Shown here: positions 35,474 through 43,937 of the stretch, piece after piece
How positions within the stretch are numbered: the first letter of the stretch is position 1
Layout: the number at the start of each line of letters is the position of its first letter
NCBI GenBank assembly: GCA_023336205.1
Contig: JALQCR010000011.1
Location: 111,416 to 175,415 of the forward strand
Origin: Pseudanabaena sp. Salubria-1
GTDB lineage: Bacteria; Cyanobacteriota; Cyanobacteriia; Pseudanabaenales; Pseudanabaenaceae
Length of the DNA: 64,000 nucleotides
Direction: 5' to 3'
Notes under the pieces: model-generated
The model's input: the letters and a program-made list of their open reading frames with translations, nothing else
The model's database searches: none
Told to the model about the DNA's origin: nothing
Position numbers and translations under genes: made by a program

Positions 35474-38290
35474 TTATTTTGCAGTTTGGAACGATCGCAT
35501 GAATTTTTGAAGTTGGCGACTTTCTAATTCGAGAACACGACGGGCAAAATCGCGATCGCGATCGAGAAAAGCATCAAATGCATCCACAGGAACCGCCAAA
35601 ATCCGCGTAACTTCACTATCAGCAATGATTGTATTTTGAGAATCACTATGAGCTAAAACCTCTAGCTCATCTAGAGTTTGTCCAGACTTGAGATGCTCAA
35701 CACGCACTACCTCACCCTGCGAATAGAAATTAATCTTCGCTGAGCCAGTAATTACCAGTAACAACTCACGACAAGTATCACCTGCTTCCGTAATCACTTC
35801 ATCTGTCGTAAAAGCTCTCACCTCAGCGCGATCGGCAAGCCCTACCAACGTTTCACCATGCATCCGATGGAAGAAATCGCTATTAAAGAGATGCGCCACT
35901 TTCTCTAACATCGGAAATGCTGTGAGCGGTGGGGAACTCTCAGACAGTGAGAGTACGATCTTGGCTGTCTCCTGCACTAAGCTCGAAGTTTGCAGACTGT
36001 AATTACGAGCGATCGCCTTACTTTGCTCAAGATTCAATTGGGCGGTGATATACAAGCAAGCAGCTTGCATCAAAGGATTTTGATCATCCAGTAAAGGCTC
36101 TAGCGATCGCAAAATCTCCTCAATTGAATAATCGAGCTGACAGACAGTAGCTTGTCCCTGCGATGGATGTAAACATTGCAGGATTTCTGGAGATAAGCGA
36201 TTGCTCCAGCTCTCAGATTCTAAGGCTTCCACCAAAACTGCTGGCGCTAATTCTCCTAACTGTTGAGCAACTGCGATCGCATCGGCATCATTTGGGAAAG
36301 TCTCTAGAGTTCCTAAAATAGTGCGCACAATTAATTCCTTTTTGTGAGTAATGCTATCCCACAAAAGTCTCAGCACAGTCTGATGTTCTTGAAGCAGTGG
36401 CTGATGTAAAGCTCGATAACAGAAAATCAAAGATGGTAACTGCGCGACTAAAAACTCGGCTCTACGCAGGTTTCCTGATTCGGGGGAAATGCCATCCAAA
36501 ATCCAAGCTTCTTCCTGCGGATTAATCGCATACTGGCGGCGTAAGGCTCGTACTTGAGCTGAGTTCTGCTCAAGTAAAGTATCGGAAGAGTTATCAAACT
36601 GTTGCTTTTGCAATAGCATCAATCGCTCCATCGATTTGCGATAGCCCGTCAAGCGAATTTGATTTTCTAAACTACGTTTATGATCAGGGTTTAGCAACTG
36701 TGGATCTTCAATGCCTAGTTCTTCTAGTACTTCACGGTGTTCATCATCAGTAATGCCAAGTTCCTGACGTAATTGTTGCAAGACCTCTAAGCTACTGGAA
36801 GAATCGACATATCCTTCTTCCAAGGCTTCGCGCACCACTCCTTTATAGGCGGTGTGACGCTTTTCTCTCGTGAAGCTGGGCAAAACCTTTGCCAAAATAT
36901 AAACTTCATGGGTATTCAAATCGCTTAGCGAACGCCCTTCTAAAAACTGGGAAACATTAAGTTGCAACTTCTCTAATTGCTTACGGAAGCGACTGGCTAA
37001 ATTCTCCCGTGAATAGAGGTCGGGGCTACGCTGCCAAGTTTTATACACCCAAAGCGTACTGAGCAGAACTAATCCCAAATCATAGATGTATTGCCCCCAA
37101 AGTGGCATCAAAGCGACTAACGGGCGACCGCCAAAAATAAAGAAGAAGTTGAAAATTGTAAATGTACAAATAGTAAAGATACGATGACGAATGACTTCTC
37201 TAGATAGATTGAGATGGCGATCGCCACTGTAAATCCTGATCCTTTTTTCAATCAAGCGACCTAAGAAATAACCGATTGCGGTAAAAACGCCCAGCGTTAA
37301 AGGTACGGCAATTAATTTGGGAATATTAATCGCTTGCCCAAATAGATAGAACCCTGCACTAAACAAGGTTGCCAATTGATCCGACTGCCTTGCCCATGCA
37401 CCAGAGAAATAATAATCCCAATTACCTGCATAGAGATAGTAATAGACAAAATAGCCAGTCACTAAACCCACATATCCATATCGCAGCAATGATTCTTCAG
37501 GTTTGCTCAAGCCATCCCAATACACCCTCTCAGAGTCGATATCCAAACAAGGATTTTGACAGGCTACACAGGCACTTTGCTCTTTGCCATCGGGCATTAC
37601 AGTTCGACACATCGATTGTGTAATCAATTGATCGCTAGTGTGAGCACTGCTGCTAAATAGTCCTCCTGGTTCACTGTAAACGCGCTGTACAGGAGCCATC
37701 GGACAGAAGTAATTGCACCAAGATTTACCACCGTAGAGATAGCCAACTGCGATCGCAGCGGCAATGGTGGTCAAGATCCATAGAGCGAGAATTAAGCGAT
37801 CGGCATTAAAAAATAAAATCCTGCCGCATAGTCCTGCAAATAACCAGCCAAACTGCACATAGGGATAGTTTTTGCCTAGCCAAGAGTCGGGCTTGACCTT
37901 GGCTAATTCATAGCGAACCTTGCCAGTTTTGGCATTTTCGCGTTTAAATTGACGCTGCCAACCCAAGGCGCGAGGGATTTGCGATAAAAATGAGAGCGGA
38001 CAAATCCGCCGCCATACCTCATGCCCAAACACCAACAAAATGAAAATCGCCGCAGGGACAACTGCACCCCAGAATATAGTCGTACCAAGGGCATAGGGCT
38101 GTTCTACTAAGCAGTTACCTTGTACCGAGATACAACTATCAGTTAACCTTAATGGACTCCAAGGATGGTTGGGGACTGTAAATTGAGGAGTCCAAGGATC
38201 GTAAAATAATGACGCAATGATCAGTAACCATGCGATCGTTAAGACCCAACGAATCCAATGCATTCGCCGTTCAGATAGCTGTCCAAACAT
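35474..38290 (-). CDS. multi-pass membrane polyferredoxin fused to helical repeats and a cyclic-nucleotide-binding domain
   Basis: The 938-aa protein has about eight to ten hydrophobic segments in residues 10-420. Two cysteine clusters lie between them, CNYFCP (192-197) and CVACQNPC (241-248), of the NapH/NosR-type 4Fe-4S ferredoxin pattern, plus single Cys97 (CPLS). A helical region with DnaJ-like leucine-rich and HEAT-like motifs (about 430-770) follows, and the C-terminus (about 800-930) is a cyclic-nucleotide-binding domain (EVITEAGDTCRELLLVITGSA). The combination suggests redox signalling at the membrane, with cNMP or another ligand as input. Family name unknown to me. Confidence 0.65.
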   Translation of the reverse strand: MFGQLSERRMHWIRWVLTIAWLLIIASLFYDPWTPQFTVPNHPWSPLRLTDSCISVQGNCLVEQPYALGTTIFWGAVVPAAIFILLVFGHEVWRRICPLSFLSQIPRALGWQRQFKRENAKTGKVRYELAKVKPDSWLGKNYPYVQFGWLFAGLCGRILFFNADRLILALWILTTIAAAIAVGYLYGGKSWCNYFCPMAPVQRVYSEPGGLFSSSAHTSDQLITQSMCRTVMPDGKEQSACVACQNPCLDIDSERVYWDGLSKPEESLLRYGYVGLVTGYFVYYYLYAGNWDYYFSGAWARQSDQLATLFSAGFYLFGQAINIPKLIAVPLTLGVFTAIGYFLGRLIEKRIRIYSGDRHLNLSREVIRHRIFTICTFTIFNFFFIFGGRPLVALMPLWGQYIYDLGLVLLSTLWVYKTWQRSPDLYSRENLASRFRKQLEKLQLNVSQFLEGRSLSDLNTHEVYILAKVLPSFTREKRHTAYKGVVREALEEGYVDSSSSLEVLQQLRQELGITDDEHREVLEELGIEDPQLLNPDHKRSLENQIRLTGYRKSMERLMLLQKQQFDNSSDTLLEQNSAQVRALRRQYAINPQEEAWILDGISPESGNLRRAEFLVAQLPSLIFCYRALHQPLLQEHQTVLRLLWDSITHKKELIVRTILGTLETFPNDADAIAVAQQLGELAPAVLVEALESESWSNRLSPEILQCLHPSQGQATVCQLDYSIEEILRSLEPLLDDQNPLMQAACLYITAQLNLEQSKAIARNYSLQTSSLVQETAKIVLSLSESSPPLTAFPMLEKVAHLFNSDFFHRMHGETLVGLADRAEVRAFTTDEVITEAGDTCRELLLVITGSAKINFYSQGEVVRVEHLKSGQTLDELEVLAHSDSQNTIIADSEVTRILAVPVDAFDAFLDRDRDFARRVLELESRQLQKFMRSFQTAK

Positions 38291-38332
38291 AAATATTTTT
38301 TTGATAAAGAAAGAAAAAAGTTCAATATAAAA

Positions 38333-38366
38333 AAGCGTTAAAGATCCTGCCGTGCAGGATCTTTAA
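38333..38366 (-). terminator. terminator left half, split by the IS4-like element
   Basis: The sequence AAGCGTTAAAGATCCTG...CAGGATCTTTAA is followed, after the IS, by TTAACGCTTTTTT at 39625-39637. Removing the IS and one TTAA restores a perfect AAAAAAGCGTTAAAG... hairpin with T-run, a terminator for the cupS transcript. Confidence 0.75.
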
Positions 38367-39628
38367 CTGAGATCTTGCACCATTCAAGAAAAGGGGTTGC
38401 AGAAAGAGCAGAAATGTGAAAAAAAGGGCGTAGTAGTAAATTAAATAACGAGCATGGAAAGCATCGTTAAGCACGCCCAAGGGCTAGTGTATAGTCTTCT
38501 GTGTTTGATGCCAAGTGTGTATCAAACAGCAAGTCTCAATGCAATACTAGGACTATTTCTCGAAGCACAAAGGCATCCTTATCCAGAACATACACAGATA
38601 AAATCAGCGAGTGCACTCAGCCGATTTCTCAATCACTATAACTGGTCAACGAGAGCAGTAATTCGGTCAACACGGCAGGCTATTTTGGGACAAATCGCCA
38701 AGCATCGCCCATCGAAACAAGTGCCATTAAAGATACTGATAGACTTGACTACCCTAGAAAAAAGCGGCAAGTTTTTACATTTGAGCAATCCCACCCAAAA
38801 CGAACCAGACCCATGGGTGAGAATACTAAACGGAAAGCGAGGACTACATCTGGTTGTACTGTATCTGGTCTATGGAGAGTGGCGCGTACCATGGAGTTTT
38901 AGAGTATGGCGCGGCAAAGGATACCCCAGTCCCTCTGACTTAGCTTGTAAGTTATTGGGGACAGTACCCAAGCAACTAACCCAAGGCAAGACTGTGATTG
39001 TCCTTGCTGATACTGAGTTTAGTACGGTGAAGTTTTTCAATACTGTCCGCGCCAAGACTTGGCGCATCGTTGTCGGTGTACGCAACAATCGTAAACTTCA
39101 AGATGGCCGTACAGTCAAACAACTTTATCGTCATGGCAAACGTGGACAACAAATTTTGCTAGAAGGGCTAACTCAGCCTTTGACGATCTCTTGGTTTTGG
39201 CTCAAAAGAGCTGATAGTAAACGGGAGTTACGCTTTGTTGTCTCTTCTCATCCTTATTCTGGTGCTTATCTGGTGATGTTAGGTCGTAAGCGTTGGGCGA
39301 TTGAGGGATTCTTCAAAACCATCAAACATCGCTTTGGTTTGCATTGTTTTGGGCAATCTACAAAACTTGGTGTTTATCGTTGGCTTATCCTCTCTCTGCT
39401 TGCTTATCTTTTGGCCCATTGGATTGATCAATGGTCGAGTCCTCCTGTCTTGGACTGGAAAGCTACCTGTGATTTGACACTTTCCGTTTTATTTCCTTCT
39501 GTCCTTTGGTTGAAACTTCTTAGGTATCTCCAAATTAGTGCCGATATTGCTGCTCGTCATGGGTTTGAAATTATTCTCAAACCCATTCCTACTTAACTCT
39601 TTCAGGAATGGTGCAAGATCTCAGTTAA
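38363..39628 (+). mobile_element. IS4-like element with 4-bp TTAA target duplication
   Basis: The element is 38367-39624 (1258 bp), ending in inverted repeats CTGAGATCTTGCACCATTC. TTAA is present at 38363-38366 and 39625-39628. It inserted in the terminator hairpin between cupS and the polyferredoxin-cNMP gene. A second copy is cut by the left window edge. Confidence 0.92.
38454..39596 (+). CDS. IS4-like DDE transposase
   Basis: The 380-aa protein has the RNase-H-like fold with LIDLTTLEK (first Asp), VLADTEF (second Asp) and the C-terminal RWAIEGFFKTIKHRFG (Glu). The helical N-terminus and the YREK-like region are typical of IS4-group transposases. The frame is intact. Confidence 0.88.
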   Translation: MESIVKHAQGLVYSLLCLMPSVYQTASLNAILGLFLEAQRHPYPEHTQIKSASALSRFLNHYNWSTRAVIRSTRQAILGQIAKHRPSKQVPLKILIDLTTLEKSGKFLHLSNPTQNEPDPWVRILNGKRGLHLVVLYLVYGEWRVPWSFRVWRGKGYPSPSDLACKLLGTVPKQLTQGKTVIVLADTEFSTVKFFNTVRAKTWRIVVGVRNNRKLQDGRTVKQLYRHGKRGQQILLEGLTQPLTISWFWLKRADSKRELRFVVSSHPYSGAYLVMLGRKRWAIEGFFKTIKHRFGLHCFGQSTKLGVYRWLILSLLAYLLAHWIDQWSSPPVLDWKATCDLTLSVLFPSVLWLKLLRYLQISADIAARHGFEIILKPIPT

Positions 39629-39641
39629 CGCTTTTTTGTGA

Positions 39642-40094
39642 TTACACAACACCGACTTTGCCAGATTCCATAATTGGATAAAACCAATGAGGACGCATCA
39701 GCATGACGTTATCGATTACATGAATCACGCCATTCTCAGCTTCAATATCAGCAGCAATCACCGTCGCATTATTTGCCTCGAAGCCATCATCAGAGACATC
39801 AATATCAATTTGTGTGCCTTCTAAAGAAATCAAAGATTTTACACCGATCAAGTCTTCTTTTTTATATTTTCCTGAGACAACATGGAAAGTTAAAATCCTT
39901 GCTAGCTGAGGAATATTCTGGACTAATGTAGTAATGGTTCCATCAGGCAATTTAGCAAATGCATCATTAGTAGGTGCAAATACGGTAAAAGGACCTGGGC
40001 TTTGTAAGGCTTCCACTAAGCTCGCAGCCGATACAGCGGTGACGAGTGTGGAGAATGCTTCGTTACTAACAGCAATATCAACAATTGTGGCCAT
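39642..40094 (-). CDS. cupS: fasciclin-domain protein, probable CupS
   Basis: The 150-aa protein consists of one fasciclin domain ([33 protein letters not shown]). CupS, the fourth subunit of the low-CO2-induced NDH-1MS complex, has this fold, and the gene follows ndhF3-ndhD3-cupA in the same direction. That context makes CupS much more likely than an unrelated fasciclin protein. There is no signal peptide, as expected for a thylakoid-peripheral cytoplasmic subunit. A 180-bp gap with a dispersed repeat separates it from cupA. Confidence 0.85.
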   Translation of the reverse strand: MATIVDIAVSNEAFSTLVTAVSAASLVEALQSPGPFTVFAPTNDAFAKLPDGTITTLVQNIPQLARILTFHVVSGKYKKEDLIGVKSLISLEGTQIDIDVSDDGFEANNATVIAADIEAENGVIHVIDNVMLMRPHWFYPIMESGKVGVV

Positions 40095-40142
40095 ATTTAA
40101 TTCCTTTTATTAATTACTTTTTAACAACTTATGACTTACACT

Positions 40143-40262
40143 GCCCTGCACTCAAGTGTGGGCTAAAAGCTTAAACCTTTTGCAACGGGTTGCTTGACAG
40201 TATTTTGTAGTCCACTGAAGTGGACTTGAGCTTTTAGCCAAGAACTTGAGTTCTTGGCTTGT
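40143..40262. repeat. dispersed palindromic repeat between cupA and cupS
   Basis: Contains CCCTGCACTCAAGTGTGGGC, then a TAGTCCACTGAAGTGGACTT palindrome, then AAGAACTTGAGTTCTTGG. The first part is related to the repeat at 14880-14937. It lies inside the NDH-1MS operon and could attenuate cupS transcription. Confidence 0.6.
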
Positions 40263-40274
40263 TTTGTGTAAGTT

Positions 40275-41591
40275 CTACCGATAATTCTGATCCTGAACCA
40301 TCCCTATTCTGGCGGCTTTATCCATGCCATATTTAGGATTACAGAATCGATTCAGTTGTCCTTCAAAATAATGACGATTTGCCAAGAGATGTTTAGGATT
40401 AGGATCATCTAAAGGATAAAGCAACGCCGCTCTTCCCGCCTGAATTACTGCCGAAGTCACGTTGTACATCGATCGCTGAAAACTGACAGCTAACTGAATT
40501 AGCATGTCATCTTCACCTCGACAATGTTGTTTGTAATAGTCAATCAGATATTGCGGCAAGAAGTGGTACATGTCTTGATGTAGCAATGTGGGCGGAATAC
40601 CTGCGGAGCCCACAGGGAACTTGTCAGCATATAAAATCCCAAAGTGGAAATCATTCTGATCGCTAGGCACTTCATGGGCTTGAGCATTGTAGGACTTCGT
40701 CCCACGGAATGGGGAAGTACGGTAAAACACTGCCTCAACATAGGGGAAAGCAGCTTCATAAAGCCAAGTAAATCCTTTGGATTTTGGTACGATATCAATC
40801 CATTCATCGCCAATCTTGACGCGGTGATAAATAGGACGACCCGCGATCGCAAAGATGCCATTTACCAAGAAATCCATTGCATCGGGCACGCCCTTAAAGC
40901 CACCTTCATCGTAAATATCCGACATCTCAAAGAACACGGGAGCCATGATTTCCCAAAATAGCCCAAGCACCGAAGTCATGGTTGACTGACGACATTGCTC
41001 TAGGAACATATCAGGAAAAAGCTTGTATAGTCCCAACATCACAGGATTATTTTTAAAGAAAGCTCGAATTGCGCGATCGGCATTCTGTTTGTATTCCTCA
41101 GAATCCATGTAAGGCTCTAACTCGCCGCCCATGCCTCGATGCCAGAGCATCGCCCGCATACATTCTTCCGCAAACTCCATATTGATGCGATCGTGATAGA
41201 GATGATGAAAAATCTTGGGGATTTTGGCTTTGAGTTCTCCCTTATCCATGAAGTCTAATAATTCCTGATGCGCTGTCGCATATCCACGCCAGAGACGCAA
41301 ATCAGCATCATCGCCAGCATAGTGATTATGCAAGTCTAAATATTCTTGCGGCAGAAAATATTTAAAGGCAGGAATTGGCTCTAAAAATACTTGTTCAGCT
41401 ATGTATAGTAAATCCCGCCAATAGAAATCCATCGGTACAGCATATGCTTTGTAAAGTCCGATAATCTGCATGAGATTCTCAGGCGTATCAGGTAGCATCG
41501 ATCCGCCTTCTTCGAGTCGATGAATGACTTCTGCGTAGGGATGCGTGGAAGGCGGTAGCTTGGTTGTGGGTTCCGTCAAAGTAGCTGTCAT
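40275..41591 (-). CDS. cupA: CO2 hydration protein CupA (ChpY)
   Basis: The 438-aa CupA subunit converts CO2 to bicarbonate in the NDH-1MS complex, coupled to electron transport. Family signatures include a long helical N-terminal region with the HWH-type metal-site region EECMRAMLWHRGMGGELEPY. The gene order ndhF3-ndhD3-cupA-cupS on the minus strand identifies it as the inducible high-affinity CupA rather than the constitutive CupB, which lacks a cupS partner. Confidence 0.88.
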   Translation of the reverse strand: MTATLTEPTTKLPPSTHPYAEVIHRLEEGGSMLPDTPENLMQIIGLYKAYAVPMDFYWRDLLYIAEQVFLEPIPAFKYFLPQEYLDLHNHYAGDDADLRLWRGYATAHQELLDFMDKGELKAKIPKIFHHLYHDRINMEFAEECMRAMLWHRGMGGELEPYMDSEEYKQNADRAIRAFFKNNPVMLGLYKLFPDMFLEQCRQSTMTSVLGLFWEIMAPVFFEMSDIYDEGGFKGVPDAMDFLVNGIFAIAGRPIYHRVKIGDEWIDIVPKSKGFTWLYEAAFPYVEAVFYRTSPFRGTKSYNAQAHEVPSDQNDFHFGILYADKFPVGSAGIPPTLLHQDMYHFLPQYLIDYYKQHCRGEDDMLIQLAVSFQRSMYNVTSAVIQAGRAALLYPLDDPNPKHLLANRHYFEGQLNRFCNPKYGMDKAARIGMVQDQNYR

Positions 41592-41612
41592 CGTTGATTA
41601 CCTTTTATATAT

Positions 41613-42221
41613 CTAAATGGTTGATTCTAAAATCACTTCTGAACTTGCTTCTGAACTTGCTGCTAATAAATCGACATCTTCATAAATTGCATCCATGGAA
41701 ATCTGGAGATTTATACTTTGCAATTCGACTGATTCCCCTGTGGTATAGGTTTGCAATACCCAGAACTTCTCACTGCGGCGAAATACTTCCACGCGCTGCT
41801 CCCATTGGCTGATCAATACATATTCCTGTAATGATTGGATGGTTTGATAGTTAGCAAATTTAACACCGCGATCCTTTGATTCTGTTGATTCTGATAGAAC
41901 TTCAATAATTAGACAGGGATAATTTTTTTGTTTTTTATTGAAGCGATCGCGTTCATCACAAGTCACCAAAAGATCGGGGTAATAGTAAATCTTTTTTGAA
42001 GCAATGTTTAAGCGCATATCTGAAGGAAACAGCTTGCAATCTTTACCACGCAAATGATTGGAAAGTATCACAGTTAAGTTAGTGGTGATATCAACGTGAT
42101 TCTCACTAGCTCCCGCCATCGCATAAACTAGCCCATCGATATACTCATGCTTTTCTTCTTGCTGTTCTTCCCATCGCAAATATTCATCGGCAGAGAAATA
42201 GTTCTGAGGTACGGCAATCAT
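41613..42221 (-). CDS. Uma2-family protein inside the NDH-1MS operon
   Basis: The protein has the Uma2 layout: SADEYLRWEEQQEEKHEYIDG, PDLLV, CLIIEVLSEST and the QEYVLIS strand. Its ATG overlaps the ndhD3 stop codon by 4 bp (ATGA at 42218-42221), so it is translationally coupled to ndhD3. cupA begins 22 bp downstream. This is a recent-looking addition to an otherwise standard operon; no role in CO2 uptake is known. Confidence 0.85.
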   Translation of the reverse strand: MIAVPQNYFSADEYLRWEEQQEEKHEYIDGLVYAMAGASENHVDITTNLTVILSNHLRGKDCKLFPSDMRLNIASKKIYYYPDLLVTCDERDRFNKKQKNYPCLIIEVLSESTESKDRGVKFANYQTIQSLQEYVLISQWEQRVEVFRRSEKFWVLQTYTTGESVELQSINLQISMDAIYEDVDLLAASSEASSEVILESTI

Positions 42222-43771
42222 TTTGGATCTCTCCTAAACGCTAAGGATATTTTCTCATAGGTTGAGTGATTGCTGTCTTCATTGATGAGACTTGTACTAG
42301 CTACAATCGCTGTGTCAGGAACACGAGCGATGATCTGAACGGCACTTACTTCACTCCAACGCACTAACCAAGATGGTTGCACTCCTAAAATCACAATTAA
42401 TGCAGTCAAAATTAGTGCTGGCAATTGCTCAATACCTGAAACTTTAGGGTAGTAAGCGGTGTGATTATCCAATTTACCAAAGCAAGTACGATTGAGCAGA
42501 ATTACGAAATAAACAGCTGTAAGTCCCGTACCGATCATCGATAGGATTGTGGGAATGGGGAATTTGCTAAAACTACCTTGGAAAATCAGAAACTCTGAGA
42601 TGAATCCAATCAGCCCAGGAATACCTGCACTTGCCATGCCGCCTAAGATTAGCAACGCGCTGGTAGAAGGCAATCCACGGATAGGATTAAGTAAGCCATT
42701 CAGAACATCGAGATCTCTTGTGCCAACTTTTTCTTCAATCACGCCGACTAAATAGAACAGAAGGGCGAGCACTAAGCCATGACTTACCATTTGAATGATC
42801 CCGCCGACCATGCTTAGAGGTGTGGCAGCAGCAGCAGCAAGGAGAATGTAGCTCATGTGACCGATGGAGCTATAGGCAACCATGCGTTTGATGTCCTTTT
42901 GCGCGATCGCAACCATTGCGCCATAGAGAATTCCTAAGCCTGCCCAAACTGCAATCCAAGGTGATAGTAAAGCCCAAGCATCGGGGAATAAACCGACACA
43001 AAAGCGAAACAAACCGTAGGTTCCTAATTTAGCAACAATCCCTCCAAGCATCATTACCGTTGGGGTTGTCGATTCTACATAGGCATCTGGTAGCCATGTG
43101 TGGAATGGTACGAAAGGAGCTTTAATCGTAAAGCCTAGGAGCAATACCACTAGGAGAGTGACTTGAATCTCAATCGGTAATGAAAGAGTTTGTAATGTCG
43201 CATAGTCAAAAACTGGCGTAGGATTTGCCGATAGCCACCCTAAAGCTAGGAATCCAACTAAAACGAGAATTCCTGAAATAGCAGTGAAGATTAAGAACTT
43301 CATCGCCGCATAACTACGTTGTCCGCCACCCCAAACTGCGATGACTAAATAGAGAGGAATTAACTCAATTTCATAAAACAGTACAAATAGCAGCGTATTG
43401 GTCGAGAGAATTGCGCCACTTACACCAGCATGAATCAAGAGCATTAATACATGGAAGAGTGTATTGCGTTCTTTGATCTGCCGATCGCAAAAACAAACGA
43501 TCAACCAAGTGAGCAAACCATTTAGAACCACTAGTGGCAAAGATAGTCCATCAACGCCAAGACTGTAGTTTAAGCCAAGATTTTCAAGCCAGGGTAAATT
43601 TTCTGTTAATTGGAAAGAAGAAATCTTGATGTCAAATTGACGCAAGAGAATAAAATCAAGAATCAAGATCGCCGTCGCAACAATTGCCGATCCTTTTTTG
43701 ACTTGAGTTTGTGGAAGAAAGGCGATCGCTAAAGCCCCGATCACAGGCAACCAAATTAGAGCGCTGAGCAT
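42218..43771 (-). CDS. ndhD3: NDH-1 subunit NdhD3
   Basis: The 517-aa protein is a multi-helix antiporter-like proton-pumping subunit of NDH-1. The conserved core includes FEIELIPL, KAPFVPFHTWLPD with its Glu, Lys and His, and TPTVMMLGG. The D3 type rests on its neighbours ndhF3 and cupA. In Synechocystis this operon is induced by low CO2. Confidence 0.87.
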   Translation of the reverse strand: MLSALIWLPVIGALAIAFLPQTQVKKGSAIVATAILILDFILLRQFDIKISSFQLTENLPWLENLGLNYSLGVDGLSLPLVVLNGLLTWLIVCFCDRQIKERNTLFHVLMLLIHAGVSGAILSTNTLLFVLFYEIELIPLYLVIAVWGGGQRSYAAMKFLIFTAISGILVLVGFLALGWLSANPTPVFDYATLQTLSLPIEIQVTLLVVLLLGFTIKAPFVPFHTWLPDAYVESTTPTVMMLGGIVAKLGTYGLFRFCVGLFPDAWALLSPWIAVWAGLGILYGAMVAIAQKDIKRMVAYSSIGHMSYILLAAAAATPLSMVGGIIQMVSHGLVLALLFYLVGVIEEKVGTRDLDVLNGLLNPIRGLPSTSALLILGGMASAGIPGLIGFISEFLIFQGSFSKFPIPTILSMIGTGLTAVYFVILLNRTCFGKLDNHTAYYPKVSGIEQLPALILTALIVILGVQPSWLVRWSEVSAVQIIARVPDTAIVASTSLINEDSNHSTYEKISLAFRRDPK

Positions 43772-43937
43772 AGTGTTATTCCTAAAGTAGAGATTCAGAT
43801 TTAGAAACCATTTAAGAATTACTTTCTAAGGTTAAAAGGTCTAAGAGATCCCCCTCAATCCCCCTTAAAAAGGGGGAACAATTGATTCTCCCCCCTTTTT
43901 AAGGGGGGGATCTAAATAAATTCTTAAATGGCTTTGC
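43772..43937. other. hairpin-bearing spacer between ndhD3 and ndhF3
   Basis: The 166-bp spacer holds a C-rich hairpin (43851-43917) of CCCCCTTAAAAAGGGGG type, identical in kind to the unit in the tpsA-tpsB gap. It might attenuate read-through from ndhF3. Confidence 0.55.
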
